Shown here: positions 28,828 through 38,356 of the stretch, in pieces | Numbering within the stretch: position 1 is the stretch's first letter | Layout: every line of letters begins with the position of its first letter | Origin: Stieleria magnilauensis | Lineage (GTDB): Bacteria > Planctomycetota > Planctomycetia > Pirellulales > Pirellulaceae | Assembly (NCBI GenBank): GCA_007753675.1 | Contig: CP036432.1 | Span: 5,492,394-5,556,393, forward strand | DNA: 64,000 nt | Direction of reading: 5' to 3' | Made by a program: the position numbers and the translations under genes | Notes under the pieces: model-generated | The model's input: only the letters and a program-made list of their open reading frames with translations | Told to the model about the DNA's origin: nothing | The model's database searches: none

Positions 28828-29808
28828 CTAGGACTTCACACCGATATTGATGTAGGCGTGAACGTGCGGGGCGCCGCGGAAATGCCAGACCAGCGACGGG
28901 CCTTCGACGCGCCAAATGTCCCAGACCTTGTCGTCGTCCAGATCTTCTTCCTGATAGAACGCCATGTGAAGCTGGTCGAGCCCACCGCTGCTCTTGAGAA
29001 TCGCCATCACCTCATCGACGTCTTCTTCTCGATAGGGTGCCAACAAAACTTTCAACGTCGATTCGACCAGTTCTTTTTGATCGTTCGCCAGCTTGCTGAC
29101 GGCGATGCCTGGGAATTTGCCACCGGCGCCTTGTAGCTGAACCGCGGTTTCTCGGGGTGCCTTTTTCAGCAGCGCCGCTTCCGCTTGATCGGCATCGAGT
29201 GCCTGGAAGACTTCGTTGGTCTTTTGGGTTTGGTAGAAGAACAGGTTGTCGCTCGGATTCTCTTCACCGTGGCCATAGACGATCGGTCCGCCGAATGCCG
29301 CCTTGTCGACGCGATTCCCGTCGGCACGCATCGTCAGGTGCCGCCCAGTCATTTCGAATTGGAACTGGTCGGTGCCGGGTTCGCCGAAGATGGCGACACT
29401 GTAGTTTTCCATCCCTCCGTCATCTTCATCCATCTGCTGGATCAGGCGTTCGTAACCATCCTTGGAGGTGATGTTGCGAACGATTTGATCGATCAGGGTT
29501 TGTTGTTGCTTGGAAAACAAGTCGTCGCCGATGGTCACTTTGGTGACGTGCCAGTTCGCGTTGATCTTGCGGCGGTCTTGGTGATCGAACGGTCGCCAGA
29601 TCGCCTTCTTTTGTTTTTCCGAAAGCGATGCATAGAGTTCGGCGACCACGGTTTCCGCGGACGTCTTCGATGTCGCGGCATGAGCGAACCGTGGGTCGAA
29701 TAGACCCGCCGACGCGACTCCGGCGGCAACGGCTCCTCCAAGTTTGACAAAGTCTCGTCGGGCAACACGCTGGCCATTGCGACGCGTTTCGGGACGGTTC
29801 ATGTTCAT
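28828..29808 (-). CDS. DUF3500 domain-containing Tat-exported protein
   Basis: About 326 residues. The N-terminus holds a twin-arginine signal (ARRDFVKLGGAV) and an Ala-rich cleavage region. The body matches DUF3500, with LSEKQKKAIWRPFDHQDR near the start, GRHLTMRADGNRV and a C-terminal IWRVEGPSLVWHFRG. DUF3500 proteins have no assigned activity. Starts at GTG 29820, ATG 29808 and ATG 29802 all precede the Tat motif; 29808 is chosen as the first ATG. It is apparently monocistronic. Confidence 0.88.
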   Translation of the reverse strand: MNMNRPETRRNGQRVARRDFVKLGGAVAAGVASAGLFDPRFAHAATSKTSAETVVAELYASLSEKQKKAIWRPFDHQDRRKINANWHVTKVTIGDDLFSKQQQTLIDQIVRNITSKDGYERLIQQMDEDDGGMENYSVAIFGEPGTDQFQFEMTGRHLTMRADGNRVDKAAFGGPIVYGHGEENPSDNLFFYQTQKTNEVFQALDADQAEAALLKKAPRETAVQLQGAGGKFPGIAVSKLANDQKELVESTLKVLLAPYREEDVDEVMAILKSSGGLDQLHMAFYQEEDLDDDKVWDIWRVEGPSLVWHFRGAPHVHAYINIGVKS

Positions 29809-29820
29809 CTCTGTGCTCAC

Positions 29821-30170
29821 TGAAAGATTGGGGGGAAGGTCCAGGCGGGAACCGTCGAAGGACGGCGGAACGATTTCATCTTAGCAAGTTGCCGACTGTG
29901 ACGCACAATTCTTGGTGATGATCCATTCCCAGCATGCCCACTCTTCGTGGGCGTCGCTTTTAACTCCCAATCTGATTTTGAGTGCGCTTCGTCGTTTCGT
30001 AGGGCATGCTGTGCATGCCAATGGGCCGTCAGGCACAGCCTGACCTACGCCGAAACTCGAAACCAGAAAAGCTGGAAGGTAGACACACTCACCATTCGCA
30101 ATCAATCAAGCCACCCTCCCCGGCAGGGAAGGGTGAACAAAACGGCCCTCCAACTTTTCTCGGGCGTTGC
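29821..30170. other. Intergenic region with a REP-like family 1 palindrome (29999-30050)
   Basis: About 350 bp without a gene. At 29999-30050 gtagggcatgctgtgcatgcca is followed by gtcaggcacagcctgacctac, two linked palindromes like those at 14736-14844. The remainder shows no recognisable feature beyond probable DUF3500 promoter sequence. Confidence 0.65.
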
Positions 30171-31967
30171 CTACTTGTCGCGGCGCGTCAAAATCACTTG
30201 GTGCGGGCCTTGAGTCTTTCCCTCAAAGACGACGTCGACGGCGAGGGTCATTTGCCCCGCCGGGAGTCGGAGATCGGTCTTGTGTCCGCGCCGCTGTCCG
30301 GCGGGGATTTCGAGTGTCTTGATCAGTTTTCCCACGGTAATTGTCGCGGTTCCGGCCGGTGGGTCGCCCGCAAAAACAATCTCCACCTCATAGCTCCCTG
30401 CCTCCGGGGCCTCCAGCAACCAGACACCGTTGGAATTGCCCGCCCAAGGACGCCCCTGGATGTGCCGCCAGTCCTGACGCGTCAAAACACTACGTAGCTC
30501 ATGTTCAGTCCCGATGACGATCTGCGGCGGCGCGTAGTTGTCCGGCCGTGTCGAACTGACATCTTTGAACCAGGCTTCGTATCCGCGTTTGAGTCGCTGC
30601 ACCACGTCAGGGTGTTGCTGGGCAAGATTGTTGGTTTGACGCGGATCCTTGCTCAGATCGTAAAGCTGAAAACTCGGCTCGCCGGCAAAACGTTCGTTGC
30701 CAAATCCACTCGGGTGAACAAGTTTCCAGGGTTCTTCATGAAGGGCAAAGTGATGGTAGCGTTGCGGCTCGTTCCCTCGATGGGTTTGTAAAACGACTTG
30801 GCGTTTCGGCAAGGTCGTGGCGTCACCGGTCAACAGCGTCAGAAAGCTTCGCCCGTCGAGCTTGTGTCCATCGGGCACCTCGATTCCGCAAGCATCCAGC
30901 AAGGTGGGAAGCAGATCGATGTGCGCGCACAGCACGTCGCTGCTGCGACCGGCTTGTACCTGGGCGGGCCAGTGAAAGACCAGCGGCGAGCGAATGCCAC
31001 CGTCATCGACGGCCGCTTTCATGCCACGCATGTCGCCGACGTACCGCATTGTGTTGGGACCATTGTCGTTGAGATAAACGACAATCGTGTTCTCGGTCAG
31101 GGCGAGTGCGTTGAGTTTCTTGAACAGTCGCCCGACATTCTCGTCGATGTTGGTGATCATTGCGGCGATCCGCGCCAACTTGTCGCTCTCCTGCTCCAGC
31201 CGCTTCGGATTCAGTTTGTTGACCAGGATGGGTGAAAAATCAACCTTGCGGTACTCCTGGTACAAGGCTTCGGGCACGTCGTGAAAGGGACCGTGCGGCG
31301 CGTTGGTGGCAATGTAGGTGAAGAAGTTTTTGTCAGCCTTGGCACTCTGTTCGATGAAATCCATCGCGGCATCAAAATAGATGTCGGTGCAATAGCCTTC
31401 CATCGGTGTTTCTTCGCCGTTCTTGATCAGCGTCGGGTCGGTGTACTTGCCTTCGGCGTCGATCGGATCGGAGGGTTGGCCGATGCCACCGCCGCGATGC
31501 ACCAGAGAGTCTTGAAATCCTTGGTCCATGGCCCGGAGTGGATAGTTGTCGCCCATGTGCCACTTGCCATAGATCCCGGTGCGATAACCGGCGTCTCTCA
31601 AGAACTCGGCGATCGTGACTTCGTCGGAGTCCATCATCGCTCGACCGATGTAGGTGTCGATACAACGGGTGCGGTAGTTGTATCGGCCGGTCATCAAGCA
31701 GGCTCGCGTGGGCGCGCAAACCGGACTGACATAGAACTTGCTCAGAAAACCACTGCGGCGGTGCATCGCATCCAGCTCGGGCGTTCGGATCACCGGATTT
31801 CCCATGAACCCGTAATCGCCGCCTCCCTGGTCGTCGCTCATGATGACAATCACGTTGGGCCGTTCCGCGGCGACGGCACGCGTGGTGGAGATTCCCGGGA
31901 CGAAGACGCCCAGGCAAAAAAGGATCGCGAGGACAACGATCGCCGGGACAATGGGTTTTCTCTGCAT
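30171..31967 (-). CDS. Secreted sulfatase (arylsulfatase A-like)
   Basis: 598 residues from ATG 31967, which begins a signal peptide (IVPAIVVLAILFCLGVFVPG). The metal-site DD is in IMSDDQGGGDYG, and the formylglycine signature is C84-A-P-T-R followed by LMTGR. Conserved GIYGKWHMG and YLNDNGPN are also present. After the catalytic domain an extra beta-rich domain of about 130 residues (from about 470) resembles the C-terminal region of some planctomycete sulfatases (EAPEAGSYEVEIVF). Likely desulfates extracellular polysaccharide. The upstream in-frame extension to 32135 crosses repeat palindromes and is rejected. Both sides of the gene carry family 1 palindromes. Confidence 0.94.
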   Translation of the reverse strand: MQRKPIVPAIVVLAILFCLGVFVPGISTTRAVAAERPNVIVIMSDDQGGGDYGFMGNPVIRTPELDAMHRRSGFLSKFYVSPVCAPTRACLMTGRYNYRTRCIDTYIGRAMMDSDEVTIAEFLRDAGYRTGIYGKWHMGDNYPLRAMDQGFQDSLVHRGGGIGQPSDPIDAEGKYTDPTLIKNGEETPMEGYCTDIYFDAAMDFIEQSAKADKNFFTYIATNAPHGPFHDVPEALYQEYRKVDFSPILVNKLNPKRLEQESDKLARIAAMITNIDENVGRLFKKLNALALTENTIVVYLNDNGPNTMRYVGDMRGMKAAVDDGGIRSPLVFHWPAQVQAGRSSDVLCAHIDLLPTLLDACGIEVPDGHKLDGRSFLTLLTGDATTLPKRQVVLQTHRGNEPQRYHHFALHEEPWKLVHPSGFGNERFAGEPSFQLYDLSKDPRQTNNLAQQHPDVVQRLKRGYEAWFKDVSSTRPDNYAPPQIVIGTEHELRSVLTRQDWRHIQGRPWAGNSNGVWLLEAPEAGSYEVEIVFAGDPPAGTATITVGKLIKTLEIPAGQRRGHKTDLRLPAGQMTLAVDVVFEGKTQGPHQVILTRRDK

Positions 31968-32056
31968 GGAGTTTCTCAAGGATAGGGGCGACGGCCCGGT
32001 AGGAAGATGGGTGAGGCATTCGACGCGGATCGTTTCGTTCGCACCATCGTAACCCA

Positions 32057-32133
32057 GTCGGTCACGCTGTGCGTGACTGCCGATGCGTCGGTCACGCGGT
32101 GCGTGACGATTGGCATGCACAGCATGCCCTACC
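32057..32133. repeat. REP-like palindromes (family 1) in divergent promoter region
   Basis: Two gtcacgcNgtgcgtgac units are followed by an inverted ggcatgcacagcatgccctac unit. They lie between the divergent sulfatase (start 31967) and EF-hand protein (start 32245) genes, so any promoters must flank or overlap them. Confidence 0.75.
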
Positions 32134-32244
32134 AACTACCCAGCGACCTCTCGACGGATCGGCAGTCCCGGCCGGAATGCCATCGGTTATAGTGTGCTGT
32201 GCCATTGCAGCGGTCCACTTCCCTCGCCCGAACGTGCAGGTCCG

Positions 32245-33450
32245 ATGAGAATTTCAACCCTGATCCTTGTTGCCGCCAGCTTCGGATTCAGCGCCGGTGC
32301 GCCGTGCCTGGCGCAGTCCGTCCCGTCGGCGAAACAACTGGAAAACTGGCGACAGCGTTTCCCGGATGCGGATACAAACCGCGACGGCACGCTGACGATC
32401 GACGAGGCGAATCGGTACCGCCAGAAGATGTTGTCGCGGGCGACCGGGCAAGGCAATGTCGGCGGCGCAAGCCGCGGAGCGCCGCGCGAGTTCAAGGTCA
32501 ATCCCGGCTGGGACCAGGAACGTTTTCCCGAACACGCCGTTTGCTACCTGCCGCCGCAGGAGATCAAAGCCATTTTCGAGCAGTCGGTGAAGGGAAAACA
32601 ACCCGCCGTGGTTGCCTTTGAAAAACCCCGTGACGGCGCGCTGCGGATCGTCGGCACCGGACACAGTTTCATGGCGCCGGGCTACCGGACGTTTCCGATC
32701 ATCTGCAAAGCGGCCGGCATGACGCAACCGCTTTACACGCACACCGGGGGCGGGATGACCGGCAGCACACGCTACAAGTGGGAACAAGAAAACGGGATCT
32801 TCGATTTCGAAGGCCGCCCCGAGCCGAAACTGCTTGCATCGATCGCCAACGCCGAATGGGACGCCATGATGTGGGGGCCGTACTTCAACGACCGACCCGC
32901 TTATTATTCGTGTTGGATCGATTTCTGTTTGAAGTACAACCCCGACATGAAGTTCTATCTGTCGGACGCTTGGCCACAGCTGTATCAACTCGGCACGAAC
33001 CCGAAGTCGGAAACTTTCTTTACCGAAGAAGTCTTTGATCGACTCGGCGCGGAACGGCGAGCAGAGTACTCGAAGCAAGTCGAGGTGCTTCGCCAACAGT
33101 ATCCCGACAAAATCTTTATCATGCCGACGTCCGACGCGATGGTCTTGGCGGCCAAGGCTTACTTGCGAGGCGAGTTGCCGGGCGTCGAGGGCATCCACCG
33201 TGTGATCGGCGGCAAGGAGCGTTCCTTGTGGCGCGACCAACTGGGACACATCGGTCCCGGTTTTGATCGACTGGAAGGCTACGTGTTCTATGCCACGCTG
33301 TATGGAAAGTCGCCTGAATTGATTGAAGCCGACATCCCGTTCGACGGGAACGCGTCCTTCCCCGGCCCCCAGCTGGATCGAAAGTTTCGCCAGATCGCCT
33401 GGCAGGCCGTCATCGGCCACCCGCTTTCCGGCGTCACGCAATCGCGTTAG
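32245..33450 (+). CDS. Secreted EF-hand protein with SGNH-hydrolase-like C-terminal region
   Basis: 401 residues. A signal peptide (LILVAASFGFSAGAPCLA) precedes an EF-hand calcium loop (DADTNRDGTLTIDE, about 45-58). From about 100 the sequence resembles a planctomycete family with SGNH-like features (VGTGHSFMAPG with a possible nucleophile Ser; a Ser/Asp-containing LPGVEGIHRVIGG later), but the assignment is weak because the catalytic blocks are not canonical. ATG 32245 starts directly at the signal peptide. The stop codon overlaps that of the convergent response-regulator gene by three bases. Confidence 0.75.
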   Translation: MRISTLILVAASFGFSAGAPCLAQSVPSAKQLENWRQRFPDADTNRDGTLTIDEANRYRQKMLSRATGQGNVGGASRGAPREFKVNPGWDQERFPEHAVCYLPPQEIKAIFEQSVKGKQPAVVAFEKPRDGALRIVGTGHSFMAPGYRTFPIICKAAGMTQPLYTHTGGGMTGSTRYKWEQENGIFDFEGRPEPKLLASIANAEWDAMMWGPYFNDRPAYYSCWIDFCLKYNPDMKFYLSDAWPQLYQLGTNPKSETFFTEEVFDRLGAERRAEYSKQVEVLRQQYPDKIFIMPTSDAMVLAAKAYLRGELPGVEGIHRVIGGKERSLWRDQLGHIGPGFDRLEGYVFYATLYGKSPELIEADIPFDGNASFPGPQLDRKFRQIAWQAVIGHPLSGVTQSR

Positions 33451-34844
33451 TGGAGGTCATATTTTTTCATTTTGTAGTGTAGCGTCCGCACGCTGATTCC
33501 GAGTGACTTTGCGGTTTGTTCACGATGAGAGTCGTTGGCTGCGAGAGCATCCTCAATGCCTGATTTCTCAGCCGTTTCCGTGATTTCAATGAGTGTCCGA
33601 GCGGAATGGTTCCGCTGGCCCTCGCCTCTGGACAGTTCCTCCGGCAGGTCACCGATTCGAATCAGATCATTCGCCGAGGTCACGACGATACGTTCGATGA
33701 CGTTTCGTAATTGACGAACATTCCCGGGCCAACGCGCGTTAATAAAAAGCTGCATCGCATCCGCATCGACGCTCTTTAGCGGACGACCGTGACGTTTGCA
33801 AAAGTGGTCCAGGAAGTACTCCACCAATAATGGAACATCGCCTCGTCGAGACCGTAGCGGCGGAACATGGATGGGGACGATGTTCAGCCGATAGAAAAGG
33901 TCTTCGCGAAACGTTCCCTCGGCAAGCATTTTCGAAACGTCACGGTTGCTTGCCGACACGATCCGAGCGTCCGAACTCTGCTCTCTTTCACCGCCAACGC
34001 GTTTGTAAGTTTGTGATTCCAAAACGCGCAGCAGATCGACTTGACTCTTGGCTGGGATTTCTGTGATTTCGTCGAGGAAGAGCGTCCCACCAATCGATTG
34101 CTCAAAGAAGCCTGGTTTCTGTCGCGATGCACCGGTGAACGAGCCTTGCTCGTGCCCAAATAACTCGCTTTCGAGCAGTGATTCCGGCAGCGCGCCCAGG
34201 TTGACGGGGATGAATGGTCCCGCCGACCGGTTGCTTTGGTCGTGAATCGCCTTGGCGATCAGTTCTTTGCCGGTTCCGCTCTCTCCCTGAATCATGACGG
34301 TCGCATCAGTCGATGCAACTTGGCGGATTTGAATCAGCAACTCCTCGAGGGTTTGACTGTTGCCGACGATCCCGCCAATCTCGCCGACGGCGGCCAGCTT
34401 CTCTTTTAGTTCATGGTTTTCATCTTGTAGTTGATGGTGCTTGAACGCCCTGCTGACCTGTTGGCGAATCAATTCCAGGTCGACCGGCTTGCTGATAAAG
34501 TCAAAGGCCCCACGCCGCATGGCATCGACAGCCGTCTCCATGCTGCCGTGAGCCGTAATGACGATGGTGGTCGTGCCAGGTTTCCTCCGTTGAATCCATG
34601 AAATCAATTCCAATCCGTCTCGGTCGCCTGGCATCCGCACGTCGGTGATGACAAGTTGAAAGTTACCTGCATCAAACTTGTCGAGCCCTTCATTGACCGA
34701 GGCTGCGGTCTCGATGGTGCCTGCGACTTTGGACAGACCTCTGGCGAGCCCCGAGCGAAGATTGGGCTCGTCGTCGACGATCAGGAGATTGAATTTGCGT
34801 TCCACAGACGTGCTCTCGCTCTCTGAAAACCGGTCAAGTCGCAT
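33447..34844 (-). CDS. Sigma-54-dependent response regulator (NtrC family)
   Basis: 465 residues. The receiver has DD at 24-25, phospho-acceptor Asp68 in VITDVRMP (followed by an unusual GDRDG) and Lys in ISKPVDL. The AAA+ domain has Walker A GESGTGKE, the sigma-54 contact loop as GSFTGA instead of GAFTGA, Walker B LFLDEI and the FREDLFYRLN sensor region. The C-terminus is a Fis-type helix-turn-helix (EQTAKSLGISVRTLHYKMKK). It would activate sigma-54 promoters when phosphorylated. It is the last gene of the pump operon: ATG 34844 overlaps the pump gene by 11 nt; a TTG at 34862 is possible. No cognate kinase is adjacent. Likely targets are the two -24/-12 promoters at 39746-39761 and 41067-41082. 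Confidence 0.93.
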   Translation of the reverse strand: MRLDRFSESESTSVERKFNLLIVDDEPNLRSGLARGLSKVAGTIETAASVNEGLDKFDAGNFQLVITDVRMPGDRDGLELISWIQRRKPGTTTIVITAHGSMETAVDAMRRGAFDFISKPVDLELIRQQVSRAFKHHQLQDENHELKEKLAAVGEIGGIVGNSQTLEELLIQIRQVASTDATVMIQGESGTGKELIAKAIHDQSNRSAGPFIPVNLGALPESLLESELFGHEQGSFTGASRQKPGFFEQSIGGTLFLDEITEIPAKSQVDLLRVLESQTYKRVGGEREQSSDARIVSASNRDVSKMLAEGTFREDLFYRLNIVPIHVPPLRSRRGDVPLLVEYFLDHFCKRHGRPLKSVDADAMQLFINARWPGNVRQLRNVIERIVVTSANDLIRIGDLPEELSRGEGQRNHSARTLIEITETAEKSGIEDALAANDSHREQTAKSLGISVRTLHYKMKKYDLH

Positions 34845-37800
34845 CCGCTTCGTGACGCTCAAAGCGTTCGCTTAAAGGCTCTTCGTGCTCGTCCCGGATG
34901 AGGTGTCGCCCATCGGCGAACTTCGCGAACAGGTAATACAGCCCGGGGATCACCAACACGCCGACGATTGTTCCTAGCAGCATGCCGCCCACTGCCGTGG
35001 TGCCAATGGTGCGGTTACCGATGGCACCTGGCCCCGTCGCTCGGACCAACGGAATCAAGCCGGCGATGAAAGCAAACGAAGTCATCAGGATCGGTCGAAA
35101 GCGTAGCTTGCCACCTTCGATACCGGCGTCTTTGACACTCAGTCCCTGTTGCCTACGTTGAACGGCAAATTCAATAATCAGGATCGCATTCTTGCCGAGC
35201 AATCCGACCAACATCACCAAACCGATCTGGCAATACACGTCATTGGCAAGTCCCATCGACTTGAGAAAAAAGAACGAACCGAACAATCCGACCGGCAACG
35301 ATGCCAGCACCGCGATGGGAATGATGAAGCTCTCGTACTGCCCCACCAGTACCATGTAAACGAAGATCACAACGATCGCGAAGATATAGATGGCGGTGTT
35401 ACCGGCCCTGGCTTCGTCATAGGCAAGTCCGCGCCAGTCGATATCGAAACCGTTGGGCAGCGTTTCGGCGGCGACTTCTTTGATCGCAGCGATTGCTTCG
35501 CCACTACTATACCCCGCCGCCGGCGCCCCCTGAATCGGGGCGGTCGGATACAAGTTATAGCGACTGATTTCGTTCAGCCCCTGCTTCTTTTCGATTCGCA
35601 TGAATGCGGAATAGGGAACCATTTCGCCCGCTTCATTCTTGACAAACATGTTGTCGAGGTCTTCAGGATAACGGCGGAACTCAGGGGCGGCCTGGACGTA
35701 GACTTTGTAGAACTGGCCGAACCGCACGAATCCCTGTTCCCAGGTGCTGCCGATCACGATTGATAAGTTGTCCATCGCGTCTCGAATTGAAACGCCTTTC
35801 TGCATGGCAACATCATTGTCAATGATGATTTCGTATTGTGGATAGTTCGCGGCAAAGAAGGTGAACAAGCCTTTCAGTTCGGGTCGTTTGCCAAGCGCCT
35901 CCATGAACTTGTCGGTTTCTTCGCCGAGCGCGGTGTAATCGCCACTGTTGGTTTTATCGAGCAGGTTCACCGAAAACCCGCCGGCGGCGCCGAAACCGGG
36001 GACCGCAGGCGGTTCAAAAAACTCCAACTTGACGTTTGCAATGTCGGTTCCGCGCTCCTCCAACTGCTCAATGATTTGTTTCGACGTCAGTTCGCGGTCG
36101 GCCCATGGCTTTAAGTTGATGATGCAAGTTCCGGCGTTCGACCCGCGGCCCTCCGTAAGGACTTCATACCCGGCGATCGAAGAGACAGAAGTGATCTCGT
36201 CCATCCCCTTGCAAATCTTTTGCAGTTCGTGACATTTTGCATTCGTGTATTCCAACGTCGACCCCGGTGGCGTTTGCACGATGCCATAAATCATCCCTTG
36301 ATCTTCCAGGGGAATGAATCCGGTCGGCAGCACTTTGTTGACGACCAGAATGCCGTAAGCAAACACGGCAATCACAGCCACGGTTACGAAGCGGCGAGTG
36401 ATGATGTGGCGAAGGATGCCCACGTAGCCACCGGTGACCTGTTCGACGCCGCGGTCAAAAACATGCAGCATCACGCCGATCGGGCTGCGCCGCTTCGCGC
36501 TGCCCTCGAATCCCGAAAAGGTTGCTCGAAACGAAAACGCGGCGAGCAGGGCGACCAGCAAAGCGAGGACCTGCACTCTCGTGTCGGTCAGTTCAAACTG
36601 CTCGGAGAGGACTTCGTGAACGATGTCGACGTGCAAAAGGAAAAACGCCCCAGTTCCGACAGCGGTACCGAGCAACAGGCATAGTAGCCCGCGAAGAACG
36701 GACGCGTATCGTCCGGCTGTTTTGTCCATGCCGCGGTTGAGCATTCCGACGATGCCGCGACCGCCCTTGTCATCGAGCGGCTTCAAGATCATCGCGCACA
36801 GCACGGGTGTGAGCGTCAAAGCCACCACGCCCGAAATAACGATCGACATCGCCATGGTCAGCGAAAACTGCCGATAAAACACGCCCACAGGGCCGGTCAT
36901 GAATGTGACGGGAATAAACACGGCGGTCATCACCAACGTGATCGCGATGATCGCTCCGCTGATCTCGCGGACAACTTCTTGCGTCGCTTGATAGGGGCCA
37001 ATCTTTTTTGCATGCATCTTTTCATGGACCGCTTCGACCACCACGATCGCATCATCAACCACCACGCCAATGGCAAGCACCAGCGCAAACAACGTGATCA
37101 GATTGATCGACATCCCGAACATCAGCATGAAGAAAAACGTGCCGATCAGGGAGACGGGAACGGCAAGGGTGGGAATCAGTGTGCTGCGAAAGTCGCCCAG
37201 AAACAAATAGACGACCAACGAAACGAGGATGAATGCTTCAAACAGGGTGTGCAGCACCTTTTCGATTGACGCATCCAGAAAGTTCGAGACGTCATAGGTG
37301 ACGGCGTAGTCCATCCCAGGGGGGAACGACGCCTGCTTGATCTGCTCGACCTTTTCCTTGACCAATTCGATCACCTCAGCGGCATTGGATCCGGGCGTTT
37401 GCTTGAGCACGATGGCCGCTGCGGGCAGGCCGTCGATGTCGGAGTAAAGGTCATAGAACGACGAACCGAGCGAGACGTTTGCGACGTCACCCAGACGCAG
37501 AATCTCGCCTTCGGGTGTCGCTCGCAGAATGATCTTGCTGTATTCTTCGGGCGTCTTGTATCGACCGACCCAAGTCAAAACGTACTCGAGCGTTTGCGAG
37601 GTCGTTCCCGTGGCTTGACCGAGCCGGCCCGGCGATCCGATCATGCTCTGTTCGTCGAGCGCCTTCATCACGTCTTCCGCGTCGACTTTGTAGGCACGCA
37701 TCCGATCCAGGTCGAGTTCGACCCGCATCGCATACGCTCGATTGCCGAGAATGGTGGCACGACCGACACCGGGAATGCGTTTGATCTCGTTGAGAATGTT

Positions 37801-38280
37801 GACCGTGGCATAGTTGTAGAGATAGTTCTGGTCGACCTTGGGGTCGGTACTGAACACGTTCACATACATCAACATGCTGGTCATGTTCTGCATCACGATA
37901 ATGCCTTCACGCTCAACGATCGGTGGCAGATTGTTCTTGACCATCTGCACACGGTTATTGACGTTCATGACCGCGACATCCGGATCGGTTCCAGGCTCGA
38001 ACACGATTTGAATGGTGCCTTCACCTGCGCTGGTGGCGTCTCCCATCATGTACCGCATGTTGGGCACACCGTTGATGGCCTGTTCCAGTATCACCATCGT
38101 CGAGTCGATCAGGATCTTGGCACTCGCTCCGGGATAGGAGACCGACACGCGAACGCTGGGCGGAGCGACCGAGGGGAATTGCGAAATCGGCAGCACGTTG
38201 ATGGCCAGGCCACCCATGAACAGAATGAGCAGCGAGATAACGATGGCGAGCGCGGGCCGATGCAGAAATTTCTCAAACAT
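34834..38280 (-). CDS. RND multidrug/solvent efflux transporter, permease subunit (HAE1/AcrB-like)
   Basis: Inner-membrane proton-driven pump of 1148 residues. From ATG 38280 it begins with the canonical FEKFLHRPALAIVISLL. The TM4 proton-relay Asp pair is in GVVVDDAIVVVE, and the GFIPLEDQG segment precedes the second periplasmic domain. Two six-helix repeats and two large periplasmic loops are recognisable. It is about 100 residues longer than AcrB (1049) because of an insertion at about 520-620 with two extra hydrophobic stretches (LLCLLLGTAVGTGAFFLL and VLALLVALLAAFSF) between the two halves. Substrate cannot be deduced. Cotranscribed between the adaptor gene and the sigma-54 regulator. Confidence 0.96.
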   Translation of the reverse strand: MFEKFLHRPALAIVISLLILFMGGLAINVLPISQFPSVAPPSVRVSVSYPGASAKILIDSTMVILEQAINGVPNMRYMMGDATSAGEGTIQIVFEPGTDPDVAVMNVNNRVQMVKNNLPPIVEREGIIVMQNMTSMLMYVNVFSTDPKVDQNYLYNYATVNILNEIKRIPGVGRATILGNRAYAMRVELDLDRMRAYKVDAEDVMKALDEQSMIGSPGRLGQATGTTSQTLEYVLTWVGRYKTPEEYSKIILRATPEGEILRLGDVANVSLGSSFYDLYSDIDGLPAAAIVLKQTPGSNAAEVIELVKEKVEQIKQASFPPGMDYAVTYDVSNFLDASIEKVLHTLFEAFILVSLVVYLFLGDFRSTLIPTLAVPVSLIGTFFFMLMFGMSINLITLFALVLAIGVVVDDAIVVVEAVHEKMHAKKIGPYQATQEVVREISGAIIAITLVMTAVFIPVTFMTGPVGVFYRQFSLTMAMSIVISGVVALTLTPVLCAMILKPLDDKGGRGIVGMLNRGMDKTAGRYASVLRGLLCLLLGTAVGTGAFFLLHVDIVHEVLSEQFELTDTRVQVLALLVALLAAFSFRATFSGFEGSAKRRSPIGVMLHVFDRGVEQVTGGYVGILRHIITRRFVTVAVIAVFAYGILVVNKVLPTGFIPLEDQGMIYGIVQTPPGSTLEYTNAKCHELQKICKGMDEITSVSSIAGYEVLTEGRGSNAGTCIINLKPWADRELTSKQIIEQLEERGTDIANVKLEFFEPPAVPGFGAAGGFSVNLLDKTNSGDYTALGEETDKFMEALGKRPELKGLFTFFAANYPQYEIIIDNDVAMQKGVSIRDAMDNLSIVIGSTWEQGFVRFGQFYKVYVQAAPEFRRYPEDLDNMFVKNEAGEMVPYSAFMRIEKKQGLNEISRYNLYPTAPIQGAPAAGYSSGEAIAAIKEVAAETLPNGFDIDWRGLAYDEARAGNTAIYIFAIVVIFVYMVLVGQYESFIIPIAVLASLPVGLFGSFFFLKSMGLANDVYCQIGLVMLVGLLGKNAILIIEFAVQRRQQGLSVKDAGIEGGKLRFRPILMTSFAFIAGLIPLVRATGPGAIGNRTIGTTAVGGMLLGTIVGVLVIPGLYYLFAKFADGRHLIRDEHEEPLSERFERHEADAT

Positions 38281-38356
38281 GGTCTGGTGGCGTTTCAGTG
38301 TCAAGGCGAAAGTCATCCCGACTTTCGAAGGCAGGTGTGGGGCAGTCCGACGAAGC

